In this document: positions 17,786 through 26,250 of the stretch, one piece after another
Numbering within the stretch: the stretch's first letter is position 1
Layout of the letters: every line of letters starts with the position of its first letter
Assembly: GCF_030817175.1 (NCBI RefSeq)
Contig: NZ_JAUSYY010000001.1
Location: 1,984,001-2,048,000, forward strand
Origin: Agromyces ramosus
GTDB taxonomy: Bacteria > Actinomycetota > Actinomycetes > Actinomycetales > Microbacteriaceae
Direction of reading: 5' to 3'
DNA length: 64,000 nucleotides
Made by a program: the position numbers and the translations under genes
The notes under the pieces: generated by a model
The model's input: only the letters and a program-made list of their open reading frames with translations
What the model was told of the DNA's origin: nothing
Databases searched by the model: none

Positions 17786-20700
17786 GACTCCCGCTCCTGC
17801 TCCGCGTCGCGGGGATCATCCTCGTGCGTGCTCTCCTCGACGAGATGGAGGAGCGTCGCGGCGCTTCGCGCGCTGTTGAACCGTCGGCTGACGTGGTCGC
17901 GTGCGCGGAGCCCGAGTCCGATCGCGATCTCGGGGCGATCGAGCAGATGAGCGATCTCCGTGGCGAAGGTCCACGGCGCGTGCGCGTTGGCGAGGATCCC
18001 AGTCACCCGGTCCTCGACGAGCTCACGAACGCCGCCCTCCGCGGTGACGACGACGGGCACGCTCATCGCCATCGCCTCCATGATGGCGACGCCGAGCGGC
18101 TCCGCATGGCTCGCGAGCGCGAACACGTGGGCCCGGCCGAGCTCGGCTCGAACGGCGTCCTCCGAGACGGCACCGAGCAGGATGACACGATCCGCGACGC
18201 CGGATGCCGCGATGAACGCCTCGAGCCACTGGCGGTAGCCGGTGCCCCCGTCGTCGTCCTCGCCGGCGATCACGAGTTCGACGTCGCGGCCCTCCGCGAC
18301 GAGCAGCGCCAGCGCTCGCACCAGGTCGTCGTGCCCCTTGCTCGGGTTCAGCCGGCCGCAGCTGAGGATCCGTGCCGTCGTCCCGGCAGTCCACGGCCGG
18401 TACGGAAGGCGCCGCATGAAATGCTCGGGATCGATGCCCATCGGCGCGATCGCGAGGTCGGGGGGCACGTTCCCCTCGAGCTCCGCCTCGATCTCGTCGC
18501 GCAGACGGGTCGTGATGGCGAGCCCGAACCCGGCGTGCGACCACTTCGCGTCCTGGCCGCCGCCGTAGTCGCCGAGCGGGCCGTGCGCCGTCAGGCTGTA
18601 ACGCAGGCCCGTCAACAGGTGGGCGAACAACGCGACCCAGGCCGAGTCGGCGCACGAGTGCACGTGCACGTGGCACCATCCGCCGCGCCGGGCGACGACC
18701 GCCAGCTCGGCGCCGGCCAGTCCGAGCCCGATGAGGCGGGCGCGACTCTCATGGGAGGTGGAGTGCGCCTGCTCGATCTCCCGGAACAGCGGACCGGCGC
18801 GACCGCGCACCGCTGTGGAGAGGAGCAGCGCCGCGGCTGAGAGCACGACCCCGGGTGAGCCCGGGAAGAGGTACTGCGCCTCTGCCGCCGCTGCCTCCGC
18901 CCACGCATGCGTCCGCAACGCGCGCGGGGGCTTGCGGGTCGAGATGAGGTGCGGCGTGGCGCCGAGGTGCCGCAACGCGGTGATCTCGCGCCAGAAGAAC
19001 GCGTGCGTCTGGCCAGGGAACTCCGGCACGAGGTACCCGAAGGTCGTGCCCGACGACGGCACGTTCGGAGCCGGCGCGCCGTGCCCGGGTGCGTGCGGCA
19101 GTTCCGACCAACGGGCCGTGCTGAGCACGACCCCGAGGGTTCCGGCGTTCTGGGGCCGCCCGAGGCGCAGCGCCTCGGCGAGGACGGTGATCGCCCGGAA
19201 CGCCGCCGCGTACCTCGGTGAGCGGAACTTCTGTGCGTAGCGGATGCGGTTCACCGCCGAGAGCGCGTTCAGCCGGGGGGAGAACCCCGACGCGCCCTGC
19301 AGGTGCGTCACCTCGGCCGCCGGCTCGTACCAGACGGAGGCGCCCGCCGTCCGGAGCCGCCGGAGGTAGTCGGTCTCCTCGGAGAACAGGAAGTACCGCT
19401 CGTCCCACGGTCCGATGCGATCGGCGAGCTTCGCGTCGACCATGAGCGCCGCACCGGTCGCCCACTCGATCGGATGCGGATGCCGGTAGGCGGATGCCTC
19501 GAAGACCGTCTCGGAGAGGCGGCCGGGCCGACCCCGCATCCGCGCTCCGCAGAGGGCGTCGCCGAGTGTTGCGAGCAGGGTCGGCTCCCGACGGATCGAG
19601 GGCGAGACGCTGCCGTCCCCGCTGCGGATGCGAGGCACGACCGCTCCCGCGCCGCTTCGATCGAGCCGGTCCAGCATCGCTCCGACGCTTCCCGGCTCGA
19701 TGACGGCGTCGGGGTTCAGGATGAGGATCGCGCGAGCGGCACCGACGAGGGCGGATGCGATATTGATCGCTCCGGCGTAGCCGAGGTTGCCGCCGGTGCC
19801 GATGGCGAAGACGTCAGGATGCCGCCCGAGCACTCGCGAGAGCGTGCCGTCGCACGAGGCGTTGTCCGCGACGATCGCGCGGATCGAATGCCCCGCGGTC
19901 TCCGCTCGGAGCGAATCGAGGATGCCGTCGATGCATTCGCGGCTCTCGTAGGTCACGATGATCGCCGCCACGTCGACACGCTCATCCGGCCCGGCGAACG
20001 CCGGGGTGCGCACCGGTGCGACTGCGGCCGCCGGTTCGTGCGGGGTGCGATCGATCGTCGGCGGCCGCCACGCTGCAAGAGGTGTTGCGGTGCGCACGAT
20101 GCGGGCCGAGTCGTCGCGTTCCCACGCCCGGTCGGATCGACCGGACCGTCGGCCGCGACCGGGGCGTCGCGATGCGGCGCTCAGCACGGCGTAGACGACG
20201 GCGTCGAACGCCGAGGCGGGCCCGCGGATCGACCCGAGCAGCGCCCGCGCCGTCGATCGGGTGGTCGTGGCCGGTCCGAGGGCGAGCTCGCCGGAGCCCC
20301 GGGACTGTCGGCGCAGCACCGCCATCAGGCTCCGCGCCCGCCGGGGGGTGTGCACGGGAACGGGGGTCGTCGGCACCGACCGCTTCTCGGATGCCCGGAA
20401 CTGCCGATCGACGAAGAGGTCGTCGGCGGTCACCGCCGGGAAGGTGCCGAATCGGGCATGACCCTCGGCGCCGAGTGCGAACGCGCCGGCCCCCCACAAC
20501 CCGCTGCGGGTTCCGGGCAGGCGGTCGCGCGCGCGGTAGTACGACCGCACGAGCGCGGAGGCCGAGTCGGTCACGTAGCGGAACTCCGGCCGCGCGGCCA
20601 GCGCCTCACCACGGGCGACGGTGTCGAGCACCTCGAGCGCGGCCTCCGGCGAGATCTCGATGTCGGCGTCCAGGTAGAGGCGAGGCCAGTGCGAGGCCGT

Positions 20701-20979
20701 GGCATCCGCGGCGTTCAAGGCCGCCGTCTTCATGGGCACGTCGGTCTCGATCACCCGGACTCCGGCGACGGATGCCGCGAGCTCGGCCGTGCGGTCGGTG
20801 CAGCCGTTGCACGCGACGACGACCTCGGCGAGCCCGTTCTCGAGCAACGGCTGCACCGCGTGGAGCGTGCGGAGGATCACCGCCTCCTCGTCGTGCGCGG
20901 GGATCACGATCGTGCCCCGCGGCACCGCGCGGGTGCTCGGCGGCGGTGGGGTCGTCGTACGAACCTCGGCGAGCGTCAT
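17782..20979 (-). CDS. Three glycosyltransferase domains in one 1065-residue polypeptide (GT2-GT2-GT4)
   Basis: Residues 22-215 are a first family 2 domain (TIVIPAHDEE, DxD as D104-A-D106). Residues 337-600 are a second family 2 domain of rhamnosyltransferase type (IIVTYESRECID, NPDA at 422-425, FSEETDYLRRL near 532). Residues 646-1050 are a family 4 GT-B domain (FPGQTHAFFWREI, CGRLNPSKGHDD, and E960-x7-E968 for the nucleotide sugar). The linkers at 216-336 and 600-645 are low-complexity and basic, with no membrane helix apparent. ATG 20979 overlaps the upstream stop (ATGA), and no internal stop or frame break separates the domains. It would add up to three sugars of the repeat unit from one polypeptide. 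Confidence 0.88.
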   Translation of the reverse strand: MTLAEVRTTTPPPPSTRAVPRGTIVIPAHDEEAVILRTLHAVQPLLENGLAEVVVACNGCTDRTAELAASVAGVRVIETDVPMKTAALNAADATASHWPRLYLDADIEISPEAALEVLDTVARGEALAARPEFRYVTDSASALVRSYYRARDRLPGTRSGLWGAGAFALGAEGHARFGTFPAVTADDLFVDRQFRASEKRSVPTTPVPVHTPRRARSLMAVLRRQSRGSGELALGPATTTRSTARALLGSIRGPASAFDAVVYAVLSAASRRPGRGRRSGRSDRAWERDDSARIVRTATPLAAWRPPTIDRTPHEPAAAVAPVRTPAFAGPDERVDVAAIIVTYESRECIDGILDSLRAETAGHSIRAIVADNASCDGTLSRVLGRHPDVFAIGTGGNLGYAGAINIASALVGAARAILILNPDAVIEPGSVGAMLDRLDRSGAGAVVPRIRSGDGSVSPSIRREPTLLATLGDALCGARMRGRPGRLSETVFEASAYRHPHPIEWATGAALMVDAKLADRIGPWDERYFLFSEETDYLRRLRTAGASVWYEPAAEVTHLQGASGFSPRLNALSAVNRIRYAQKFRSPRYAAAFRAITVLAEALRLGRPQNAGTLGVVLSTARWSELPHAPGHGAPAPNVPSSGTTFGYLVPEFPGQTHAFFWREITALRHLGATPHLISTRKPPRALRTHAWAEAAAAEAQYLFPGSPGVVLSAAALLLSTAVRGRAGPLFREIEQAHSTSHESRARLIGLGLAGAELAVVARRGGWCHVHVHSCADSAWVALFAHLLTGLRYSLTAHGPLGDYGGGQDAKWSHAGFGLAITTRLRDEIEAELEGNVPPDLAIAPMGIDPEHFMRRLPYRPWTAGTTARILSCGRLNPSKGHDDLVRALALLVAEGRDVELVIAGEDDDGGTGYRQWLEAFIAASGVADRVILLGAVSEDAVRAELGRAHVFALASHAEPLGVAIMEAMAMSVPVVVTAEGGVRELVEDRVTGILANAHAPWTFATEIAHLLDRPEIAIGLGLRARDHVSRRFNSARSAATLLHLVEESTHEDDPRDAEQERES

Positions 20980-21815
20980 CCGACGGCCCGCCCTTCCGCG
21001 CCGACGGCCCGCCTGCGCTCGATCGCCGGGGCGATCGAGCGGCGCAGGGTGAGGTACGCCGACGGCCCGTCGACCAGGTACCGGTGGGCGAGGCGCCGGG
21101 GCTCGAGCGCGAGGCGCCAGGCCCACTCGAGGCCGTGACCGGCGACCCAGCCGGGGGCTCGGCTCACGCGACCGGCGAGGAAGTCGACCACTGCCCCGAA
21201 CGCGAGGAGCACGTGCGCCCCCGTACGGGGCCCGTAGCGCTCGATCCAGAGCTCCTGGCGAGGCTTGCCGAGGCACACGACCAGCACGTCGGTACCGTGC
21301 ACGGAGATGTCCTCGGCGATCTGCAGGGAGGCGTCGTCGTCGGTGAGTTCACTGCGATCGGGCGACCAGGAGCCCGCGACACGCAGCGCCGGGTGTCGCT
21401 CGGGTAGGCGCTGCGCGAGCATGTCGTGCGCCTCGTGCGATCCGCCGAGGAATCCGACCGAGACGTGGGCGGCCTCGGCTCGATCGAGCAGCGCGTCGAT
21501 GAGGTCGCTGCCGGCGAGCCGAGGCCAGTCGGCACGGGTGATCCGGCGGGCCGCCGCAGCGATCGGCGCGCCGTCGACGAGGTTGAGCCACTCCACCGGA
21601 GCGGCCTCGCCCGAGTGCAACGGCTGCCCGGCGCCGCCGCGTGCGTCGCCGAAGTGGTGGATGTGGTCGAGGTTGATCGAGGCGACGCCGAGGGGCCGGC
21701 GCGAGGCATCCGTGAACCTCGCCGAGATCTCGCCGATCGCCTCGTCCAATCGGATGAGGTCGACGGGAACGCCGCCGAGGCGGAGACGGGTCGTGGTGTC
21801 GGTGCGCGCAGTCAC
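20976..21815 (-). CDS. WecG/TagA/CpsF-family glycosyltransferase
   Basis: This is a 279-residue family 26 transferase. Diagnostic parts are ASINLDHIHHF, FLGGSHEAHDMLAQRL, VVCLGKPRQELWIE and RAPGWVAGHGLEWAWRLALEPRRLAHRYL. The family adds the second sugar to an undecaprenyl-diphosphate-linked primer (ManNAc or ManNAcA in WecG and TagA). It follows the initiating sugar transferase by 13 bp and overlaps the triple transferase by ATGA, the expected order of action. Confidence 0.9.
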   Translation of the reverse strand: MTARTDTTTRLRLGGVPVDLIRLDEAIGEISARFTDASRRPLGVASINLDHIHHFGDARGGAGQPLHSGEAAPVEWLNLVDGAPIAAAARRITRADWPRLAGSDLIDALLDRAEAAHVSVGFLGGSHEAHDMLAQRLPERHPALRVAGSWSPDRSELTDDDASLQIAEDISVHGTDVLVVCLGKPRQELWIERYGPRTGAHVLLAFGAVVDFLAGRVSRAPGWVAGHGLEWAWRLALEPRRLAHRYLVDGPSAYLTLRRSIAPAIERRRAVGAEGRAVG

Positions 21816-21828
21816 GTCGGTCGCCGCC

Positions 21829-23394
21829 TCAATACGCCCCGACGGGGTGGAGCACGACGTGCATCGTGCGCCAGAGCAGCATGAGGTCGCCGACGAGCGA
21901 CCAGTTCTCGATGTAGTGCAGGTCGAGCCGAACGCTCTCCTCCCAATCGAGGTCGGATCGCCCGCTCACCTGCCACGGGCCGGTGAGGCCCGGCTTCAGG
22001 TAGAGACGCCGGCGCACGTGGGCTTCGTAGCCCGCGACCTCGCTCGCGAGCGGCGGCCTCGGGCCGACGAGGCTCATGTCGCCGACGAGGACGTTCCAGA
22101 GCTGCGGCAGCTCGTCGAGCGAGTACTTGCGCAGCACGTGGCCGACGCGCGTGATGCGCGGATCGTCGTGCAACTTGAACAGCACGCCGCTGCCCTCGTT
22201 CCGTTCGAGCAGCGCCGCGAGTTCTTGCTCGGCGGTCGCGTTCATCGAACGGAACTTCAGGAGCGTGAAGACACGCCCGTTGCGGCCGATCCGCTCCTGT
22301 CGGAAGATCGCACCACCGGGGCTGTCGAGCCGGACGGTGAGGGCGATCGCGAGGAGCAGCGGCGCAAGCGCGACCAGGCCGATGGCGGCGCCCGCGATGT
22401 CGAGCCCGCGCTTGGCGACGTGCTTGCCGCCTTCGAAGCGCGGGATGTCGACGTGCATGAGTGGGAGGTCGTCGATGATCTGGAAGTGGATGCGGGGGCC
22501 CGCGACCTCGGTCAGGCGGGTTGCGAGCACGAGCTCCATCGACGTGCCCTCGAGCTGCCAGCCGAGCCGCTTCACGAAGGCGCAGTCTCCGGATGTCCCG
22601 CCGGCCACGATCACTGCCCGGGCGCCGATCCGGTCGGCTTCGGCGACGACTCCCGCCGGAGGCCCGAGGATCGGGAACGAACGCTGGCCGGCACGAAGGA
22701 ACGTGCCCTGGTCCGGCGCCTCGATCGCGACCCCGGCCACGGCGTACACGACCGGACCCCGGTTCATCCGCGTGATGACCTCCGCCACGTCGTCGGCGTC
22801 GCCGACGACGACGGCGCTCGGCAGCGCCCTGCCCTCCTGACGCTCGTGGTTCAGCCATCGGCGCCAGCCCCATCGTTCGAGCAGCAGGAGCGGCACGCCG
22901 AGGGTCCAGGCCACGAGGAGGTAGGGTCTGGGCGCCGTGACCTCGAGGCTCAGGACGGCGATGGCCATGATGCCGATCGCGATCGTGCTCGCGCTGAGCA
23001 TGCGCTTGTACTCGCCGGCGCCGACCGCGAAGAGGCGCTCGTCGCGAGTGCGGAAGACCGCGAGCGAGGAGAGCCACACCGCGGCCGCGAGCGCCGCCGG
23101 TGCCGTCATCGTGGCGGCCACCGACGGTTCGGCGGTGAGGAGGAGCGCCGCCTGGAACGCGCCGATCGCGGTCGCCACGACCACCAGCACGTCGCAGACG
23201 ATGAGTCGGGCGCGATAACGCGACGCCCACGCGCGGTTCGAGACGACCGCGGATCCGTCATCCGGCGTGACCAGCCTCAGGTGGGTCCGTGCGCGGCGAG
23301 GCGGCAGAGCCGGGGGGCCGAACTCCACCGCCTCAGTCACGGTGCTCACCGCCGCAGGAAGCGGACGTCGTCGGTATCGGGCAAATGGACGCAC
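21829..23394 (-). CDS. Initiating polyprenyl-phosphate sugar-1-phosphate transferase (WbaP/CpsE type)
   Basis: The product has about 521 residues, four or five N-terminal membrane helices, a CoA-binding-like middle domain, and a C-terminal bacterial sugar transferase domain from about 327 (KRGLDIAGAAIGLVAL, TLLKFRSMN, GVLFKLHDDPRITRVGH, SLDELPQLWNVL, LVGPRPPL), ending in HPVGAY as in WbaP/CpsE. It loads the first sugar phosphate onto undecaprenyl phosphate and so starts assembly. The start is uncertain: GTG 23394 is the longest, GTG 23349 would drop 15 residues, and neither has a strong ribosome-binding site. Confidence 0.9.
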   Translation of the reverse strand: MRPFARYRRRPLPAAVSTVTEAVEFGPPALPPRRARTHLRLVTPDDGSAVVSNRAWASRYRARLIVCDVLVVVATAIGAFQAALLLTAEPSVAATMTAPAALAAAVWLSSLAVFRTRDERLFAVGAGEYKRMLSASTIAIGIMAIAVLSLEVTAPRPYLLVAWTLGVPLLLLERWGWRRWLNHERQEGRALPSAVVVGDADDVAEVITRMNRGPVVYAVAGVAIEAPDQGTFLRAGQRSFPILGPPAGVVAEADRIGARAVIVAGGTSGDCAFVKRLGWQLEGTSMELVLATRLTEVAGPRIHFQIIDDLPLMHVDIPRFEGGKHVAKRGLDIAGAAIGLVALAPLLLAIALTVRLDSPGGAIFRQERIGRNGRVFTLLKFRSMNATAEQELAALLERNEGSGVLFKLHDDPRITRVGHVLRKYSLDELPQLWNVLVGDMSLVGPRPPLASEVAGYEAHVRRRLYLKPGLTGPWQVSGRSDLDWEESVRLDLHYIENWSLVGDLMLLWRTMHVVLHPVGAY

Positions 23395-23415
23395 GCGCGG
23401 GTACGCGTGCGCCGG

Positions 23416-23433
23416 GCGTCGCTGAAGCGACGC
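23416..23433. repeat. Perfect 7-bp hairpin with TGAA loop
   Basis: GCGTCGC, the loop TGAA, then GCGACGC: a perfect stem-loop about 20 bp upstream of the longest start of the initiating transferase. It shares the GCGACG core with the tandem repeat at 23515-23580. Confidence 0.6.
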
Positions 23434-23514
23434 GCGCTGGGGGCGCGGTCATGGGGGAGCCTCGGGTGCGCAGCCCTCACGGGCAGGATGGAACGGTCGG
23501 GGACCGGCCGTGTA

Positions 23515-23580
23515 CAGCCCAGTCGCGACGCTCGGGTGCGTCGCTTCGTGCAGCCCAGTCGCGACGCTCGGGTGCGTCGC
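23515..23580. repeat. Tandem 30-bp repeat, period 36, each unit a hairpin
   Basis: Units 23515-23544 and 23551-23580 are identical over 30 bases, separated by 6 bases. In each unit GCGACG pairs with CGTCGC around the loop CTCGGGTG (stems 23525-23530/23539-23544 and 23561-23566/23575-23580). The structure suggests a REP-like element or a structured leader. Confidence 0.75.
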
Positions 23581-23821
23581 GTCGCGAATTCTCGCGCGTT
23601 CGTGTCGTGCATTGGATTCTCGCAGGCCACGGAGCCCAGTTCCGAGACCGACGAGAGAGTCCACTGCGAAGGTACCGCCGCAGCGGCCGGTGAGCTAGAG
23701 CCCCATTCGGGGGGAGTTGAGAATCGCTCACAACGGACGCCGAGGTGGAGAGGCCGTGACGCCGCCGCGCGAGGGTCACGCCGGAACGAGCACGCCGACC
23801 GTCTCGACGGCGTCCGTGCCA

Positions 23822-24202
23822 TCAGGCGAGCGCGAACAGCACGAAGCCGATGAGCGGCAGCGTGCCCTGGATGAGGGCCGGCCTCAGGTAGCCGCGCCCG
23901 GTCGTGGTGAGCACGAGCGCCGCGAGCACCATGCATGCCGTCGTGAAGAGCACGAGCGTCTTGCCCGCGTCGGTCTCGCCGGCCCAGTAGAGCACCAGCC
24001 CGACGGCCGCGCCGAGGCCGAGGAACAGGTTGTAGAAGCCCTGGTTGTACGCCATCGGCTTCGTCGTGTCGGCTGCGGCCTGGTCGGCGACGCCGAAGCG
24101 CTTCCACGTCGCGGGGCGGGTCCACCACACGCTCTCCATGAGGAAGATGTAGCCGTGCAGCAGTGCGGCAAGGGCGACGACGATGCTTCCGATGACTGCC
24201 AT
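23822..24202 (-). CDS. DUF1304 family small membrane protein
   Basis: The product has 126 residues and four predicted membrane helices. The opening AVIGSIVVALAALLHGYIFLMES, the segment FGVADQAAADTTKPMAYNQGFYNLFLGLGA and the late GRGYLRPALIQGTLPLIG match the DUF1304 family of small inner-membrane proteins, whose role is unknown. ATG 24202 is chosen over ATG 24223 because the family begins just before the first helix and because TACGAT ends 6 nt before 24202, which predicts a leaderless message. Confidence 0.82.
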   Translation of the reverse strand: MAVIGSIVVALAALLHGYIFLMESVWWTRPATWKRFGVADQAAADTTKPMAYNQGFYNLFLGLGAAVGLVLYWAGETDAGKTLVLFTTACMVLAALVLTTTGRGYLRPALIQGTLPLIGFVLFALA

Positions 24203-24208
24203 GCCGCG

Positions 24209-24214
24209 ATCGTA
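24209..24214 (-). promoter_or_regulatory. -10 element TACGAT, leaderless start at 24202
   Basis: On the minus strand TACGAT is followed by six bases and then ATG 24202. It decides between two candidate starts. Confidence 0.6.
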
Positions 24215-24274
24215 CGGCCTCATCCGGATACACGGCAGCCGGCTGGTGGGCGACCGGGCCGCGAGGGCGCCCCG

Positions 24275-25417
24275 TCAGGGCCCGTTCGGCGCGTCCCGCT
24301 CGACCGTGACGGGCTCGCCGAGAAATCGCTCGACGTCGGCGACGGATGCCGCGAGCGCACGATCCTCGCTCGGCGTGAACGGTCGCCACGGCACGATGCG
24401 CACCACGGCTCGCCGGCCTTGCGTGATCGGCGCCCAACGACCCGCCATCACCCCGTCGACCATCAGCGCGTGGAGCGCGGTCTCGGCGTGCACCGTGTCG
24501 AGAGCGGCCGGGAGCAGGTACGCGCGGGGCGCGGCGTACCCCATGATGTACTCGTCGTACGCCTGCAGCAGGTCGACGACCTCCGAGCCGCCGGCACTCG
24601 AGTCGCCCGCGAGAGGCTCACCCCGCCCGGCGTCCGCCGCCAGCGCCGCGTCGAGCCAGTGCACGACTCCGTCGACCTCGATCGGCTCGATGCGACCGTC
24701 GCTCGCCGCTGCGGCATCCGCGAACGCCTGCCGGGTGTCGCCGAGGGTGAAGCTCGACCACGCCGAGAAGTCGCGGTCGGTCACGGGGCTCCGGGAGGCG
24801 ATGAACCGCGCCGCGAGATCGGCGAGTGCCTCGTCGCGCGGCTTCGGCGCCGACGGCGGAACGCGCTCGTCGAACGCCGCGTACGTGCGCTGCTTGCCGG
24901 AGTTGGCGCCGCTGATCGCGACCCGCTCGAGCTCGGCGAGCATCATGAGGTACGTGAACGCGAGCCCGGCCGAGGGCATCCCGCCGGCGTCGAGGTCCGC
25001 GACGAGCTCGGCTCGTGTGCGATGCCCGCCCGCGAGCGCGGCGGCGACGAGATCGAGGCCCTTCGCGGCATCCGGCCCCTCGATGCCGGTGCGCCGGTAG
25101 TACGTCCCGTTCGCGCGGTGCACCCGCTCCGCGGAGAGTTCGAGCACCCACCGGGCGTCGGCGGGGTGCAGGAAATGCCACGTCGGGCGCAGCACGTGCG
25201 TGCGGAGGATCTCGCCGGCGTCGAGCGAGGCGGCGATGGATGCCGCATCCGGCCGTGACCCGCGCGGCACCCGCGCGGCGAGCCCCCACTGCGCGGGCAG
25301 GAACTCCTGTGCCTGGACCGCCACGAATCGGCGCACGACCTCGGGGGCGGACTCGTCGAACGGCGCACGGAGTCCCTGCACCCGCAGGCGCAGCTGCCGC
25401 AGCTCCGCGAGCTCCAC
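24275..25417 (-). CDS. Winged-helix DNA-binding protein, HTH_42/AlkZ-like
   Basis: The product has about 380 residues and fits PF06224. The N-terminal region has FVAVQAQEFLPAQWGLAARV and RTHVLRPTWHFLHPADARWVLELSAERV; the C-terminal part has LLQAYDEYIMGYAAPRAYL and VDGVMAGRWAPI. Members include the DNA interstrand-crosslink glycosylases AlkX/YcaQ and AlkZ, so a repair function is possible. GTG 25417 is two bases after the permease stop, giving an operon with the ABC exporter upstream. Confidence 0.78.
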   Translation of the reverse strand: MELAELRQLRLRVQGLRAPFDESAPEVVRRFVAVQAQEFLPAQWGLAARVPRGSRPDAASIAASLDAGEILRTHVLRPTWHFLHPADARWVLELSAERVHRANGTYYRRTGIEGPDAAKGLDLVAAALAGGHRTRAELVADLDAGGMPSAGLAFTYLMMLAELERVAISGANSGKQRTYAAFDERVPPSAPKPRDEALADLAARFIASRSPVTDRDFSAWSSFTLGDTRQAFADAAAASDGRIEPIEVDGVVHWLDAALAADAGRGEPLAGDSSAGGSEVVDLLQAYDEYIMGYAAPRAYLLPAALDTVHAETALHALMVDGVMAGRWAPITQGRRAVVRIVPWRPFTPSEDRALAASVADVERFLGEPVTVERDAPNGP

Positions 25418-25419
25418 CG

Positions 25420-26250
25420 TTACGACACGTCCCGCCGCCAGGTGGTCGCTCCGCCGATGACGGTCGCGACGACCGCGATGCCGAGCAGCACGAGGCCGCC
25501 CTGCCACCACTCGAGCGTCACCGCGCCTCCGGTTGCGGCGATGTTGTAGAACGACGCCCCGACGAGTGCGTCACTCGCCGCCCCTGGGAGGAACTTGCCG
25601 ATGTTCGCCGTGATGTCACTCAACGAAGACGCGACGCGCAGGATCGGCTCGACGAACTGCGTGAACGCGATGACGATGACGATCGCAGCGACCTGGTTGG
25701 TCACGAGCGTGCCGAGCCCCACGCCGATCGCGCCCCAGAGCGCCATGGCGAGGATGCCGCGGCCGACGAGCGCCCAGATGTCGCTCGAGTCGAGGCCCGT
25801 GTCGAGCCCGAAGCCCGCGAGCGCCGCGGCGCCCGCGCCGACGGACACCGCGAAGGCGATGACGCCGAGCCCGGCTCCGACGACGAGCTGCGACAGGAAC
25901 TTCGCCGAGAGCACGGAGGTGCGGTGCGGCTCGGCGAGGAAGGTGGGCGTGAGCGTCTTGTGCCGGAACTCGCCGGTGACCGCGAGGGCGCCGAGGAGCA
26001 CCGGGAACACGTACCCGATCGATGAGGCGAAGCTGTAGATCAGGGGGGCGAGGTCGAGGCCGGGGGGCAGGGAGGTGTTTCCGCCGGCGGATGCCGCTGC
26101 ATCCGGATTCGCGCTCGCCCAGCCGAAGAACGCGCCCAGCCCGCCCGCCATGAGTGCGACGTACGCAGCGAGCAGGATGGCGATGAGCCACCACATGCGG
26201 GTCGTGAAGACCTTCTGGAACTCGGCACCGATCGCGCGGACGAACGCCAT
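25420..26250 (-). CDS. ABC-2 type transporter permease
   Basis: This is a 276-residue membrane protein with about six helices: one near residue 25, a large extracytoplasmic loop holding NPDAAASAGGNTSLPPG, then paired helices. ALAVTGEFRHKTLTPTFLAEP is the typical cytoplasmic motif of ABC-2 permeases paired with an ATPase. ATG 26250 shares a base with the ATPase stop; GTG 26253 is an alternative. With the ATPase it forms a half-size exporter or resistance system; the substrate is unknown. Confidence 0.85.
   Translation of the reverse strand: MAFVRAIGAEFQKVFTTRMWWLIAILLAAYVALMAGGLGAFFGWASANPDAAASAGGNTSLPPGLDLAPLIYSFASSIGYVFPVLLGALAVTGEFRHKTLTPTFLAEPHRTSVLSAKFLSQLVVGAGLGVIAFAVSVGAGAAALAGFGLDTGLDSSDIWALVGRGILAMALWGAIGVGLGTLVTNQVAAIVIVIAFTQFVEPILRVASSLSDITANIGKFLPGAASDALVGASFYNIAATGGAVTLEWWQGGLVLLGIAVVATVIGGATTWRRDVS

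Larger units (their letters stand above)
23395..23821. other. 427-bp gene-free stretch upstream of the minus polysaccharide arm
   Basis: No open frame here looks coding; the short frames crossing it have the wrong composition or are translations of the tandem repeat. It holds a hairpin at 23416-23433 and a tandem repeat with two hairpins at 23515-23581. On the minus strand this is where a promoter and leader for the polysaccharide operon should lie, though I could not fix a -35/-10 pair. Confidence 0.6.

Noticed and set aside
23515..23580. Possible CRISPR array
   Set aside because: Only two units, a 6-bp spacer, and no cas genes.
23449..23664. 71-codon minus ORF with a repeated THPSVATGL
   Set aside because: It is only the translation of the tandem DNA repeat; no start signal or family match.
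25239..26105. Clustered GGATGCC...GCATCC as local inverted repeats or operators
   Set aside because: The word is spread through the whole window inside genes, so a local operator role is not supported.
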